From Fen-1273 sp035516035 (GTDB lineage: Bacteria > Bacteroidota > Ignavibacteria > UBA10030 > UBA6906), in assembly GCA_035516035.1 (NCBI GenBank), contig DATJAS010000050.1, positions 1 through 64,000 on the forward strand: a stretch of DNA of 64,000 nt. Direction: 5' to 3'. Below, piece after piece: positions 19,117-27,788 of this stretch (position 1 is its first letter; each line of letters opens with the position of its first letter). The position numbers were made by a program, and so were the translations under genes. The notes under the pieces are model-generated. The model made no database searches, was not told where the DNA came from, and worked only from the letters and a program-made list of their open reading frames with translations.

Positions 19117-20667
19117 ATGGATCTCCTCGCCACGGCTGACCTCATGAGGGGGTTCGACCGGCAGGCAATCGCCTCGCTGGGTATCCCCGGGCTTGCGCTG
19201 ATGGAAAACGCGGGGAGGGCGTTCGTCGACGAGCTCGAACGCGCGCGGGGACCGATCCGGGGCATGGAGGTCGTCGTCCTCTGCGGCAAGGGGAACAACG
19301 GCGGGGACGGCTTCGTGATCGCGCGCCACATCGCGAACAGGGGGGGAAGCGTGCTTGCACTCCTCCTCGCTCCCCGGAGATCCGTCGGGGGGGACGCGCG
19401 GACGAACCTCGATATCGCCCTCAGGATGAGCCGCGCGGGCCGGGCCTCGCTCCGTGTAAGAGAGCTGAAACCCGGCGATGGATTTCCCCGTCGGCCGGAC
19501 GTCATCGTGGACGCCATATTCGGCACGGGCTTCACGGGGGATGCCCGCGGGCCTGCAGCCAGGGCGATCGGATGGATCAACGGGGCGGAAGCGTATGTCG
19601 CTTCCGTCGATATCCCCTCGGGCGTCGACGCGACCACGGGGACGGCGGGGGAATCCGCCGTCCGGGCCGACCTCACGGTGGCCATGGGACTGGCAAAGGT
19701 GGGGCATTATGTCGGGCGGGGAGCGGAGCTGAGCGGCGTCGTGCGGGTGGCGGATATCAGCATCCCCCCGGCGCTCATGAGCGTGAAGCGGGGGGGCGTA
19801 TTCCGCGTCACGAGCGAAGATGCGGCCGGGGTCATGCCTCCCCGTCCGCGAAGCGCGCACAAGTATAACGCGGGGAGCGTCCTTGTCATCGGAGGCTCCC
19901 GTTCATTCAGCGGGGCTCCCCTCATGGCTGCCCAGGCGGCGCTGCGCACCGGGGCAGGCTCCGTCGTCCTTGCGTTCCCGTCATCTCTTCGCACGGTGCT
20001 GGCCCGCCGCCTGACGGAGGTGATACTCGCCCCGCTTGAGGAGACCCCCGGGGGGACGCTCGGAGAGGGATCGCTCGAAGAGGCGTTTTCGAGGACGTCG
20101 CGCGCGGATGTCGTGGCTCTCGGTCCCGGGATATCCCGCGACGAGGAGGCGCTCCGCTTCGTGCGGGAGTTCCTCTCGAAGGCGGATCTCCCCGTTGTGG
20201 TCGATGCAGACGCGCTCCACGCGCTGAAGGGGATTTCGCCTGCCGGGTTCGGCTCGCCGCGCCCGAGGATACTGACCCCCCACACGGGGGAGTTTTCCGC
20301 GCTCACAGGCGTCCCTTCGGCTGAGGCGGACGCGCACAGGGTGGAGGCGGCGAGGAGGGCGGCGCGCTCATTCCGGTCGATCGTGGTCCTGAAGGGGTCG
20401 CCGACTGTGACGGCCTCTGCCGGGGGAAACGTCTACGTCAATTCCACGGGGAACCCGGGGATGGCCACAGTGGGGAGCGGCGACGTCCTCACGGGCGTCA
20501 TCGCCGGGATGCTTGCGCAGGGGGGGAGCCCGGAAGGGGCCGCGTGGGGTGGCGTCTATGTCCACGGGAAAGCAGGCGATATCGCGCGTGCGCGACACGG
20601 CATGCGCGGCATGGTGGCCACGGATATAGCCGAGGCCCTCCCCGAGGCGATAGCCACGCTCGCGTGA
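19117..20667 (+). CDS. nnrD: Bifunctional NAD(P)H-hydrate epimerase / dehydratase
   Basis: 516 residues, a fusion of NnrE and NnrD. The N-terminal YjeF_N half (about 1-220) has MENAGRAFVDE, CGKGNNGGDGFVIARH and SVDIPSGVDATTG. The C-terminal ribokinase-like half has SAHKYNAGSVLVIGGSRSFSGAP, VALGPGIS, LTPHTGEFSAL and the catalytic NPGMATVGSGDVLTG. It repairs hydrated NAD(P)H: the epimerase interconverts R and S forms and the dehydratase uses ADP or ATP on the S form. It follows the NADH dehydrogenase genes, a fitting but perhaps accidental position. Confidence 0.95.
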   Translation: MDLLATADLMRGFDRQAIASLGIPGLALMENAGRAFVDELERARGPIRGMEVVVLCGKGNNGGDGFVIARHIANRGGSVLALLLAPRRSVGGDARTNLDIALRMSRAGRASLRVRELKPGDGFPRRPDVIVDAIFGTGFTGDARGPAARAIGWINGAEAYVASVDIPSGVDATTGTAGESAVRADLTVAMGLAKVGHYVGRGAELSGVVRVADISIPPALMSVKRGGVFRVTSEDAAGVMPPRPRSAHKYNAGSVLVIGGSRSFSGAPLMAAQAALRTGAGSVVLAFPSSLRTVLARRLTEVILAPLEETPGGTLGEGSLEEAFSRTSRADVVALGPGISRDEEALRFVREFLSKADLPVVVDADALHALKGISPAGFGSPRPRILTPHTGEFSALTGVPSAEADAHRVEAARRAARSFRSIVVLKGSPTVTASAGGNVYVNSTGNPGMATVGSGDVLTGVIAGMLAQGGSPEGAAWGGVYVHGKAGDIARARHGMRGMVATDIAEALPEAIATLA

Positions 20668-20696
20668 TGCCAGAGCGCGTGACACCCCTCTTTTCG

Positions 20697-20725
20697 TTGA
20701 TTTTCCACACCCGAATACCTACCTT
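20697..20725 (+). promoter_or_regulatory. tgt promoter
   Basis: TTGATT (20697-20702), 17 bases, TACCTT (20720-20725). The -10 box ends six bases before the tgt TTG start. Confidence 0.65.
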
Positions 20726-20731
20726 AATCCC

Positions 20732-21877
20732 TTGAAGTTCTCTCTCGTACAGCGTGACGGGAGCGCCAGGGCCGGAATCCTGAGCACCGGGAGGGGAGAG
20801 ATCCCCACGCCCGCGTTCATGCCCGTGGGAACGCAGGGGACGGTCAAAGCGGTTGAAGCCCGTGAGCTCGTGGAGACAGGGGCCTCCATCATCCTGGGGA
20901 ACGCGTATCACCTCTATCTCCGCCCGGGGACGCCCCTCATTGAGAAGGCGGGGGGACTCCACCGCTTCATGGGCTGGTCGAAGCCGATATTGACCGACAG
21001 CGGCGGGTACCAGGTGTTCAGCCTGGCCGGGCTCCGCGACATCACCGAAGAGGGAGTCCGGTTCCGTTCGCACATCGACGGGTCGGGCCACCTCTTCACC
21101 CCCGAGGGGGTGGTCGACATACAGCGCTCGCTCGGCTCCGACGTGATGATGGTGCTGGACGAGTGCACCCCGTATCCCTGCGACGAGGCGTACGCCAGGG
21201 CCTCGAACGCAATGACCCTCCGGTGGGCGGAGCGCGCGAGGGAGCGGCGCGAGCGGACGTCCCCTCTCTACGGGCAGGAACAGGGGCTCTTCGGGATCGT
21301 CCAGGGGAGCACGTACCCGGAGATCCGCGAGGCTTCGGCGCGTGAACTGGCAGCGATGGATTTCGACGGGTACGCGATCGGCGGACTGGCCGTCGGCGAA
21401 CCGGCGGACGAGATGTACGGGATCACCGGGCTGTGCACGGGGATCCTCCCCGCCGGGCGACCGCGGTACCTGATGGGCGTCGGGACCCCGCAGAACATAC
21501 TGGAGTCGATCGCCCGCGGGGTCGACATGTTCGACTGCGTGCTCCCGACGCGCAACGGGCGGAACGCCGTCCTCTTCACGCGGCAGGGGAAGCTGAACAT
21601 GAGAAACGCGGCGCACGCCGGGGACTTCACGCCGGCGGACGCGACGTGCTCCTGCTACGGGTGCCGCAACTTCACGCGGGCGTACATCCGCCACCTCTTC
21701 AAGGCGGGTGAGATCCTGGCGCTCCAGCTCGCGACACTGCACAACCTGACGTTTTATTGCCGCCTGGTGGCGGAGGCGCGCGAGGCGATACTGGCCAAAC
21801 GATTCGACGAGTGGAAGACAATGATGCTCAATGCGCTCTCCGCCGAAGAGGCGGGGGCTGACACGACACCACAGTGA
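20732..21877 (+). CDS. tgt: Queuine tRNA-ribosyltransferase
   Basis: 381 residues. Exchanges guanine for preQ1 at position 34 of GUN-anticodon tRNAs. Motifs: TPAFMPVGTQGTVKA, ILGNAYHLYLRPG, LTDSGGYQVFSL (catalytic Asp), GYAIGGLAVGE, DMFDCVLPTRNGRNA and the zinc site CSCYGCRNFTRAYIRHLF. The start is a TTG at 20732, since no ATG or GTG yields the conserved N-terminus. It falls seven bases after the -10 box with no SD. tgt-yajC is a common bacterial order. Confidence 0.93.
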   Translation: MKFSLVQRDGSARAGILSTGRGEIPTPAFMPVGTQGTVKAVEARELVETGASIILGNAYHLYLRPGTPLIEKAGGLHRFMGWSKPILTDSGGYQVFSLAGLRDITEEGVRFRSHIDGSGHLFTPEGVVDIQRSLGSDVMMVLDECTPYPCDEAYARASNAMTLRWAERARERRERTSPLYGQEQGLFGIVQGSTYPEIREASARELAAMDFDGYAIGGLAVGEPADEMYGITGLCTGILPAGRPRYLMGVGTPQNILESIARGVDMFDCVLPTRNGRNAVLFTRQGKLNMRNAAHAGDFTPADATCSCYGCRNFTRAYIRHLFKAGEILALQLATLHNLTFYCRLVAEAREAILAKRFDEWKTMMLNALSAEEAGADTTPQ

Positions 21878-21893
21878 CACCCGGGAGGACACA

Positions 21894-22241
21894 GTGACTA
21901 CAGCGACAATCATGGCATTCATGGCGCCGTCGGGGGGAGATGGGGGAGGGGGAATGGCGAGCACGCTGGTAATGTTTGCGCTCATCATCGGCATTTTCTA
22001 CTTCATGATCCTCCGGCCGCAGCAGAAGCGGCAGAAGGAGCGCCAGAAGCTCCTGGACGCGCTGAAGAAGGGAGACAAGGTGGTCACGGCCGGCGGGATG
22101 TACGGCACGATCGCGGGGATAGACGAGAAGACCGTGCTCATCCAGGTGGCCGACAACGTGAAGATGAAGTTCGAGCGCTCCTCCGTCACCAGCGTGCTCG
22201 GCGACGGGACGGAGTCGAAGGACGTGAAGGAGATCAAGTAA
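21894..22241 (+). CDS. yajC: Preprotein translocase subunit YajC
   Basis: 115 residues. A glycine-rich N-terminus leads to one membrane helix (LVMFALIIGIFYFMILRPQQKRQKE) and the YajC cytoplasmic domain with LKKGDKVVTAGGMYGTIAGID. It associates with SecDF at the inner membrane. GTG 21894 is chosen over ATG 21912 because GGGAGGAC precedes it at good spacing. It lies 16 bases after tgt. Confidence 0.9.
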   Translation: MTTATIMAFMAPSGGDGGGGMASTLVMFALIIGIFYFMILRPQQKRQKERQKLLDALKKGDKVVTAGGMYGTIAGIDEKTVLIQVADNVKMKFERSSVTSVLGDGTESKDVKEIK

Positions 22242-22254
22242 GGGAGTGAGCGAC

Positions 22255-23499
22255 GTGGACGGGACATCGGGCTCGCAGGTCCGTTTCAACGAGATCGACG
22301 ACGCGATCCGGGAGATCGCGCGGGGGAAGACCGTGATCGTCGTCGACGACGACGACCGGGAGAACGAAGGGGACTTCGTGTGCGCCGCGGAATTCGTGGA
22401 CGCCGGGGTCATCAACTTCTTCGCCAGGCACGGGCGGGGGATCATCTGCGCCCCCCTGACGGCGGCACGGGCGAAGGAGCTGGCGCTCGACCTCATGGTC
22501 GACAGCAACACGTCGCTCCACGAGACGCCCTTCACGGTCTCCGTCGATTTCACGCACGGGACGACGACGGGGGTATCCGCCGCAGACCGGGCGGCCACGG
22601 TGCGGGCGCTCGCATCCCCGGCGACGAAGCCCTCGGACCTCGCACGGCCGGGGCACATTTTCCCCCTGAGGGCGATGGACGGCGGCGTCCTGAGGCGCGC
22701 GGGGCACACGGAGGCGGTGGTCGACCTCTGCACGCTGGCGGGGCTCACGCCCGTCGGGGCGCTCTGCGAGATCATGAACGAGGACGGGACGATGGCCCGC
22801 GTGGGAGACCTGATGGCGATCGCCCGCACGTTCTCGATGCCGATCATCTCCGTGCGGGACCTGATCGAGTACCGGATGATGCGGGAGAAACTTGTCCAGC
22901 GCATCGTGACGACTCACCTCCCCTCCAAGTACGGCACGTTCGAGCTTTCCCTCTACAGGAGCGAGACCGACAGCAAGGAGCATATCGCCCTTGTGAAGGG
23001 GCAGGTGCAGCCCGATGTCCCGACGCTCGTCCGCGTCCACTCGGAATGCCTCACCGGGGACATATTCGGATCGCTCAGGTGCGACTGCAACGAGCAGCTC
23101 ATGGCGGCGCTCCGGATGGTCGAAAAAGCGGGAACGGGCGTCGTCCTCTACATGAGGCAGGAGGGGAGGGGGATAGGGCTGGTCAACAAGCTGAAGGCGT
23201 ACCGCCTCCAGGACGACGGACTCGACACCGTTGAGGCGAACGAAAAGCTCGGGTTCCGCGCAGACCTGAGGGACTACGGGATCGGGGCGCAGATCCTGAG
23301 GGACCTGGGGGTGCGGAAAATGCGCCTCCTGACCAATAATCCGAAGAAAGTGGTCGGGCTCCACGGGTACGGGCTCGATATCGTCGAGCGGGTGCCGCTG
23401 GAAATGGACCCGAACGAGGTCAACGAGCGCTATCTCAGGACGAAACGGGACAAACTGGGCCACCTGATACTGGTGGACCCCCGGTCGGGCCACGCCTGA
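22255..23499 (+). CDS. ribBA: Bifunctional DHBP synthase / GTP cyclohydrolase II
   Basis: 414 residues, fusion of RibB and RibA. The N-terminal DHBP synthase has DDDDRENEGDFV, RHGRGIICAPL and the GHIFPLRAMDGGVLRRAGHTEA region. The C-terminal GTP cyclohydrolase II has VHSECLTGDIFGSLRCDCNEQL (zinc cysteines) and RQEGRGIGLVNKLKAY. It supplies both riboflavin precursors. GTG 22255 has AGGGAG at good spacing; GTG 22246 is also possible. No FMN riboswitch precedes it; it follows yajC in the tgt unit. Confidence 0.95.
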   Translation: MDGTSGSQVRFNEIDDAIREIARGKTVIVVDDDDRENEGDFVCAAEFVDAGVINFFARHGRGIICAPLTAARAKELALDLMVDSNTSLHETPFTVSVDFTHGTTTGVSAADRAATVRALASPATKPSDLARPGHIFPLRAMDGGVLRRAGHTEAVVDLCTLAGLTPVGALCEIMNEDGTMARVGDLMAIARTFSMPIISVRDLIEYRMMREKLVQRIVTTHLPSKYGTFELSLYRSETDSKEHIALVKGQVQPDVPTLVRVHSECLTGDIFGSLRCDCNEQLMAALRMVEKAGTGVVLYMRQEGRGIGLVNKLKAYRLQDDGLDTVEANEKLGFRADLRDYGIGAQILRDLGVRKMRLLTNNPKKVVGLHGYGLDIVERVPLEMDPNEVNERYLRTKRDKLGHLILVDPRSGHA

Positions 23500-23510
23500 G
23501 CATTTTCCGC

Positions 23511-23540
23511 TTGCTTTTGACCGCCCCCCTTTAGTACTTT
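23511..23540 (+). promoter_or_regulatory. greA promoter
   Basis: TTGCTT (23511-23516), 18 bases, TACTTT (23535-23540). The expected start near 23547 lies just before a terminator-like hairpin. Confidence 0.5.
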
Positions 23541-23552
23541 GGTGCCAACAGG

Positions 23553-23592
23553 TAGCCACCATTCGTTACCGCGAATGATGGCTATTCTTTTT
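23553..23592 (+). terminator. Terminator-like hairpin in the greA leader
   Basis: TAGCCACCATTCG (23553-23565) pairs with CGAATGATGGCTA (23572-23584) with a single mismatch and a six-base loop. TTCTTTTT follows. It sits between promoter and gene, so full-length greA mRNA requires readthrough. Confidence 0.65.
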
Positions 23593-23619
23593 GTCCTTTT
23601 CTTCAGCGAGAGGTGGAGC

Positions 23620-24108
23620 ATGACGGCGAACGGGATACCGGAGGCGGTCTACCTGACGCGAGAGCGGCTCGTGGAGATGGAGCAGGAGCTTCGGGAGCTC
23701 AAGACGAACGGCAGGAAGACCGTGGCGATGAAGATCGCCGACGCGCGCGGGCACGGCGACCTCTCCGAAAACGCCGAATACGACGCGGCGAAAGAAGAGC
23801 AGCAGCACCTGGAGCTGAAGATCGCGAAACTCGAGCAGACGCTCTCCCGGGCCAAGATCATCGAGGCGCGGGATCTCCCGAACGACAAGATTTATATCCT
23901 CAGCAGGGTCACGCTGAAGGACCTGAAGACGAACGAGAAGCACGAGTACCTCCTGGTCTCCCCGGAAGAATCGAACTACGAGGAAAACAAGATCTCCGTC
24001 ACGTCCCCGATCGGGAAGGCATTGCTCGGGAAAGTGAAGGGGGAGACCGTGGACATCAAGGTCCCCGCAGGGCTGCTCAAATACCAGATTCTCGATATTA
24101 CGCGGTGA
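23620..24108 (+). CDS. greA: Transcription elongation factor GreA
   Basis: 162 residues. N-terminal coiled coil (YLTRERLVEMEQELRELK) carries the acidic tip ARGHGDLSENAEYDAAKEEQ, whose Asp/Glu pair activates RNA polymerase to cleave backtracked RNA. The C-terminal FKBP-like domain has YLLVSPEESNYEENKISVTSPIGKALLGK. ATG 23620 follows GGTGGAG; in-frame codons from 23539 lie in the leader hairpin and give non-family sequence. The leader terminator suggests regulated readthrough. Confidence 0.95.
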   Translation: MTANGIPEAVYLTRERLVEMEQELRELKTNGRKTVAMKIADARGHGDLSENAEYDAAKEEQQHLELKIAKLEQTLSRAKIIEARDLPNDKIYILSRVTLKDLKTNEKHEYLLVSPEESNYEENKISVTSPIGKALLGKVKGETVDIKVPAGLLKYQILDITR

Positions 24109-24136
24109 TTAGGGCCAAAACTTTTTCCTCAGGCGC

Positions 24137-24165
24137 TTGACTTTCACTCACCGGCGCATTATATT
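24137..24165 (+). promoter_or_regulatory. tRNA cluster promoter
   Basis: TTGACT (24137-24142), 17 bases, TATATT (24160-24165), about 90 bases before tRNA-Gly. Confidence 0.75.
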
Positions 24166-24254
24166 TTTCACGTCGTCGCATTGGTAAAAGGGATCGGCTC
24201 TTTCCGGCAGGACTTGATACTTCAGGGTTGATTCCGTACATTGCTTCTGCCAAT

Positions 24255-24327
<73 letters not shown>

Positions 24328-24398
24328 CTGCCCTTCGGGGCAGGGGGCGGTCGGTAATCGCACCGAACGTCTCTGTAACAACACTTCCTCTTTAAGTG

Positions 24399-24440
24399 GC
24401 CCCGCCGCCCCCAATCCCACCAGGTGGCGGGGCTTTTTTT
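24399..24440 (+). terminator. Terminator after tRNA-Gly
   Basis: GCCCCGCC (24399-24406) pairs with GGCGGGGC (24426-24433), then seven T. Confidence 0.85.
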
Positions 24441-24477
24441 ATTGCCCGGGCCGTTCATCCGGCTCCGCACAGGTGAC

Positions 24478-24549
24478 GGCGACGTACCCAAGTGGTAAGG
24501 GAGAGGTCTGCAAAACCTTTATGCACCGGTTCGAATCCGGTCGTCGCCT
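24478..24549 (+). tRNA. tRNA-Cys (GCA)
   Basis: 72 bases. Acceptor GGCGACG/CGTCGCC, anticodon loop CTGCAAA, T-arm CCGGTTCGAATCCGG. CCA not encoded. It lies beyond a terminator, yet I see no clear promoter of its own. Confidence 0.96.
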
Positions 24550-24571
24550 CTGGAACGTACGAGCAATCGGC

Positions 24572-24615
24572 GCGAAAGCCGCCCATCTCATCGAGAATGG
24601 GCGGCTTTCGCCGTT
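24572..24615 (+). terminator. Terminator-like inverted repeat after tRNA-Cys
   Basis: Perfect 15-base stem: GCGAAAGCCGCCCAT (24572-24586) with ATGGGCGGCTTTCGC (24597-24611). The tail CGTTTCTG is only weakly T-rich. Confidence 0.6.
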
Positions 24616-24742
24616 TCTGCCTTGCATCTGTTTCAATGAATTCGTATCATCACTCTCTCAGTGTCAGCCTCGCTCCACCAGGACTGCCGCGCGCAGGGGG
24701 CCCCGGGGTCTCCTCACCGGGTGCATGATGTGCCGGATTCAG

Positions 24743-24828
24743 GCCGGGGTGGCGGAATTGGTAGACGCACGGGACTTAAAATCCCGGGGGCCGCAAGGTC
24801 CGTGCCGGTTCAAGTCCGGCCCTCGGCA
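24743..24828 (+). tRNA. tRNA-Leu (TAA)
   Basis: 86 bases, class II with a long variable arm (GGGGGCCGCAAGGTCCGT). Acceptor GCCGGGG/CCTCGGC with one wobble, anticodon loop CTTAAAA, T-arm CCGGTTCAAGTCCGG. Confidence 0.96.
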
Positions 24829-24872
24829 CGAACGGCGGGATTCTCACCGGCGCTTGGCGCGGGAAGCGGGTT

Positions 24873-24946
<74 letters not shown>

Positions 24947-24965
24947 CTGCGACAAAAACGAGAAG

Positions 24966-24988
24966 CGGAGCCTGCTCCGTTTTTTTTT
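24966..24988 (+). terminator. Terminator between tRNA-Val and thrS
   Basis: CGGAG (24966-24970), loop, CTCCG (24975-24979), then nine T. The stem is short but the T-tract is strong. It sits 16 bases before thrS, so it could also act in the thrS leader. Confidence 0.65.
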
Positions 24989-25004
24989 GCTGTGACTGGA
25001 AGAC

Positions 25005-26960
25005 ATGGACAGGATCACCATAACGCTCCCCGACGGGTCCGCGCGCGAGTATGACGCGGGGGTGACGGGACAGGAGATCGCGCAGAGCATCGGCCGGGGT
25101 CTGGCAAAGGACGCCCTGGCCATCTCGGTGGACGGAGAGGTCCGGGACCTCTTCCGCCCGATTACGGGCAACGCGGCCATCCGCATACACACCTGGAAGG
25201 ACGACGAGGCAAAGCGGACGTACTGGCACAGTTCAGCGCACCTCATGGCCGAGGCGGTGGAGGCCCTCTTCCCGGGGACGAAGTTCGGCATCGGTCCCGC
25301 GATCGACGCCGGGTTTTACTACGACATCGACATGGGGGATCACTCCCTCACCGGGGAAGACCTTGCGCGCATCGAGAAGAAGATGGCCGAGCTGGCCGCG
25401 CGCGACGAGCCGTACAGCCGCGAGGTGAAGCCGTGGGAGGAGGCGGTCGCGTATTTCCGGAAGAAGGGGGACCAGTACAAGCTTGAGCTCCTGGACGGGC
25501 TGCAGGGGAAGGAGATCACGTTCTATCACCAGGGGAACTTCACCGACCTCTGTTTCGGACCCCACATTCCCTCGACCGGGCGCATCCACGCGATCAAGCT
25601 GCTCAGCGTGGCGGGAGCGTACTGGCGGGGGAACGAGAAGAACAGGATGCTGCAGCGGATTTACGGCATCACGTTCCCCACGCAGAAGGAGCTTGACGAA
25701 CACCTCCAGCGGCTGGAGGAAGCGAAGAAGCGGGATCACCGGAAGCTGGGGCAGGAGCTGGAGCTCTTCCTGCTCACGCCGAACGTCGGGGGCGGCCTTC
25801 CCCTGTGGCTCCCCAGGGGGGCGATACTGCGGGAGACGCTCGAGGGATTCCTCAGGGAGGAACAGCGCAAGCGGGGGTACCAGCCGGTCATCACGCCCCA
25901 TATCGGCAACCTGAACCTCTACAGGACAAGCGGGCACTACCCGTACTACGCGGAGAGCCAGTTCCCCCCGATCGCGCTGGAAAACGAGTCGTACCTCCTG
26001 AAGCCGATGAACTGCCCGCACCATCACCAGATCTACCTGGCGAAGCCGCGGAGCTACCGGGACCTCCCGCTGCGGCTGGCGGAATTCGGGACGGTCTACC
26101 GGTACGAGCAGTCGGGCGAGCTGAACGGGCTGACGCGCGCCCGGTCGTTCACCGTGGACGATTCGCACATGTACGTGCGGCAGGACCAGCTCAAGGAAGA
26201 GCTCTGCAACGTGATCGACCTGATCCAGCTCGTGTTCCGGACGCTCGGGTTCAGCGAGGTGCGGACGCGCCTCTCGTTCCGCGATCCGAAGAACAGGGAG
26301 AAGTACAGCGGCACGGACGAGCAGTGGGAGCAGGGGGAACGGGAGATCAGGGAAGCCGCGGACGCGATGCACCTCGACTATTTCGTGGGGATCGGGGAGG
26401 CGGCGTTCTACGGCCCGAAGATCGACTTCATGGTGCTCGACGCGCTGCGCCGCACATGGCAGCTCGGCACGGTGCAGGTGGACCACGTGATGTCCGAACG
26501 GTTCAACCTGGAATACACCGGGAGCGACGGCGCGAAGCACCGCCCGGTCATCATCCACCGCGCGCCGTTCGGGTCGATGGAGCGGTTCATCGGCGTCCTG
26601 ATCGAGCACTACGGCGGCCAGTTCCCGCTCTGGCTCGCGCCCGTGCAGTGCGCGGTGCTGCCGATCACCGACGCGTCGCTTGATTATGCCAGAAAAGTTC
26701 ACGAAGATCTGAAAACCGGCGGCATCCGCGCGGAGCTGGACGACCGGAACGAGAAGATCGGCTACAAGATCCGGGAGTGGGAGCTGCGGAAGGCGCCGTA
26801 CATGCTCGTGGTGGGGGACAAGGAGCGCTCCGCCGACACGGTGGCCGTGCGGGCGCACACCCGCGGCGACCTCGGGGCGGTGCCCCGTGCGGAGCTGCTT
26901 CGCACGCTGCAGAAGGAGATCGCAGGCAAGGGACTCACACACAGGGAGGCAGACCATTAG
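25005..26960 (+). CDS. thrS: Threonine--tRNA ligase
   Basis: 651 residues, full-length class II synthetase. Domains in order: TGS domain (about 1-65), editing domain with the zinc-type HSSAHLMAEAVEALFPGTKFGIGP, catalytic core with MNCPHHHQIY (zinc Cys), RLAEFGTVYRYEQSGELNGLTRARSFTVDDSHMY and FGSMERFIGVLIEHYGG, and the C-terminal anticodon-binding domain. It starts the thrS-infC-rpmI-rplT-pheS-pheT run. The stop overlaps the infC start by five bases. Confidence 0.97.
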   Translation: MDRITITLPDGSAREYDAGVTGQEIAQSIGRGLAKDALAISVDGEVRDLFRPITGNAAIRIHTWKDDEAKRTYWHSSAHLMAEAVEALFPGTKFGIGPAIDAGFYYDIDMGDHSLTGEDLARIEKKMAELAARDEPYSREVKPWEEAVAYFRKKGDQYKLELLDGLQGKEITFYHQGNFTDLCFGPHIPSTGRIHAIKLLSVAGAYWRGNEKNRMLQRIYGITFPTQKELDEHLQRLEEAKKRDHRKLGQELELFLLTPNVGGGLPLWLPRGAILRETLEGFLREEQRKRGYQPVITPHIGNLNLYRTSGHYPYYAESQFPPIALENESYLLKPMNCPHHHQIYLAKPRSYRDLPLRLAEFGTVYRYEQSGELNGLTRARSFTVDDSHMYVRQDQLKEELCNVIDLIQLVFRTLGFSEVRTRLSFRDPKNREKYSGTDEQWEQGEREIREAADAMHLDYFVGIGEAAFYGPKIDFMVLDALRRTWQLGTVQVDHVMSERFNLEYTGSDGAKHRPVIIHRAPFGSMERFIGVLIEHYGGQFPLWLAPVQCAVLPITDASLDYARKVHEDLKTGGIRAELDDRNEKIGYKIREWELRKAPYMLVVGDKERSADTVAVRAHTRGDLGAVPRAELLRTLQKEIAGKGLTHREADH

Positions 26961-27510
26961 CAAGGAAAAACGGGCCCGCATCAACGATGAGATCCGCGTT
27001 CCCGAAGTGCGCGTGATCGATCAGCACGGCGGACAGCTTGGCGTGATGACCCCGGCTGCCGCCATCGCCCTTGCCCGGGAACGGGACGCCGATCTCGTCG
27101 AGATCGTGCCGACGGCCGTCCCCCCCGTCTGCAAGATCATCAACTTCGGGAAATTCAAGTACGAGCTGGCCAAGAAGGACAAGATCCAGAAAAAGCACCA
27201 GCACGTCTCCCTCCTGAAGGAGCTGCGCTTCCACCCCAACACGGACGTGCACGACTTCGACTTCAAGGTCCGCCACGCGAAGCGGTTCCTCGGGGAGGGG
27301 CACAAGGTGAAGGCCACCGTGGTGTTCAAGGGGAGAGAGATCACGTACAAGGAGAAGGGGGAGGTGCTGCTGACCAGGCTCGTGCAGCAGCTCGCCGACA
27401 TCTCGAAGATCGACCAGGCGGCGCACATGGAGGGGAGGAGCATGATCATGATCCTCTCCCCGGAAAAGAAGAAAATCACCAGGCCCGAACAGAAGGCGGC
27501 CGAAGCATAA
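26956..27510 (+). CDS. infC: Translation initiation factor IF-3
   Basis: 184 residues, with N- and C-terminal IF3 domains (KEKRARINDEIRVPEVRVID, PPVCKIINFGKFKYE, HPNTDVHDFDFKVRHAKRFL). The start is an ATT at 26956, preceded by an ideal SD (GGGAGG, 26944-26949). The only in-frame ATG (26887) lies inside thrS and would add 23 residues foreign to the family. AUU is the known rare infC start that lets IF3 repress its own translation. A GTG or ATG would be normal for any other gene. Confidence 0.95.
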   Translation: MSKEKRARINDEIRVPEVRVIDQHGGQLGVMTPAAAIALARERDADLVEIVPTAVPPVCKIINFGKFKYELAKKDKIQKKHQHVSLLKELRFHPNTDVHDFDFKVRHAKRFLGEGHKVKATVVFKGREITYKEKGEVLLTRLVQQLADISKIDQAAHMEGRSMIMILSPEKKKITRPEQKAAEA

Positions 27511-27527
27511 GGAAGGAATCGAGTTCC

Positions 27528-27722
27528 ATGCCGAAAATGAAGACCAGGAGCAGCGCCAAGAAGCGGTTCACGCTCACCGCCTCGGGGAGGGTCAAGCGGG
27601 CGACCGCGTACCGGAGCCACATCCTGACATCGAAGACTACAAAGCGGAAACGGAAACTCCGCAGGGGGCACTACGTCTCCGTGCAGGATACCCCCGCCGT
27701 CAAGGCGATGCTGAACGTCTGA
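27528..27722 (+). CDS. rpmI: Ribosomal protein L35
   Basis: 64 residues, very basic. Family pattern PKMKTRSSAKKRF, GRVKRATAYRSHIL and TKRKRKLRRG. It lies 17 bases after infC with SD GGAAGGA. Confidence 0.97.
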   Translation: MPKMKTRSSAKKRFTLTASGRVKRATAYRSHILTSKTTKRKRKLRRGHYVSVQDTPAVKAMLNV

Positions 27723-27788
27723 GTTCCGCGGAGTTCGCCGCGGCGTGTCCCGCGGCATTTCACCAACACACACAGGACAAGAGCAACT

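Noticed and set aside
26887..26955. ATG 26887 as start of infC
   Set aside because: Inside thrS in another frame; the ATT at 26956 has the SD and the family N-terminus.
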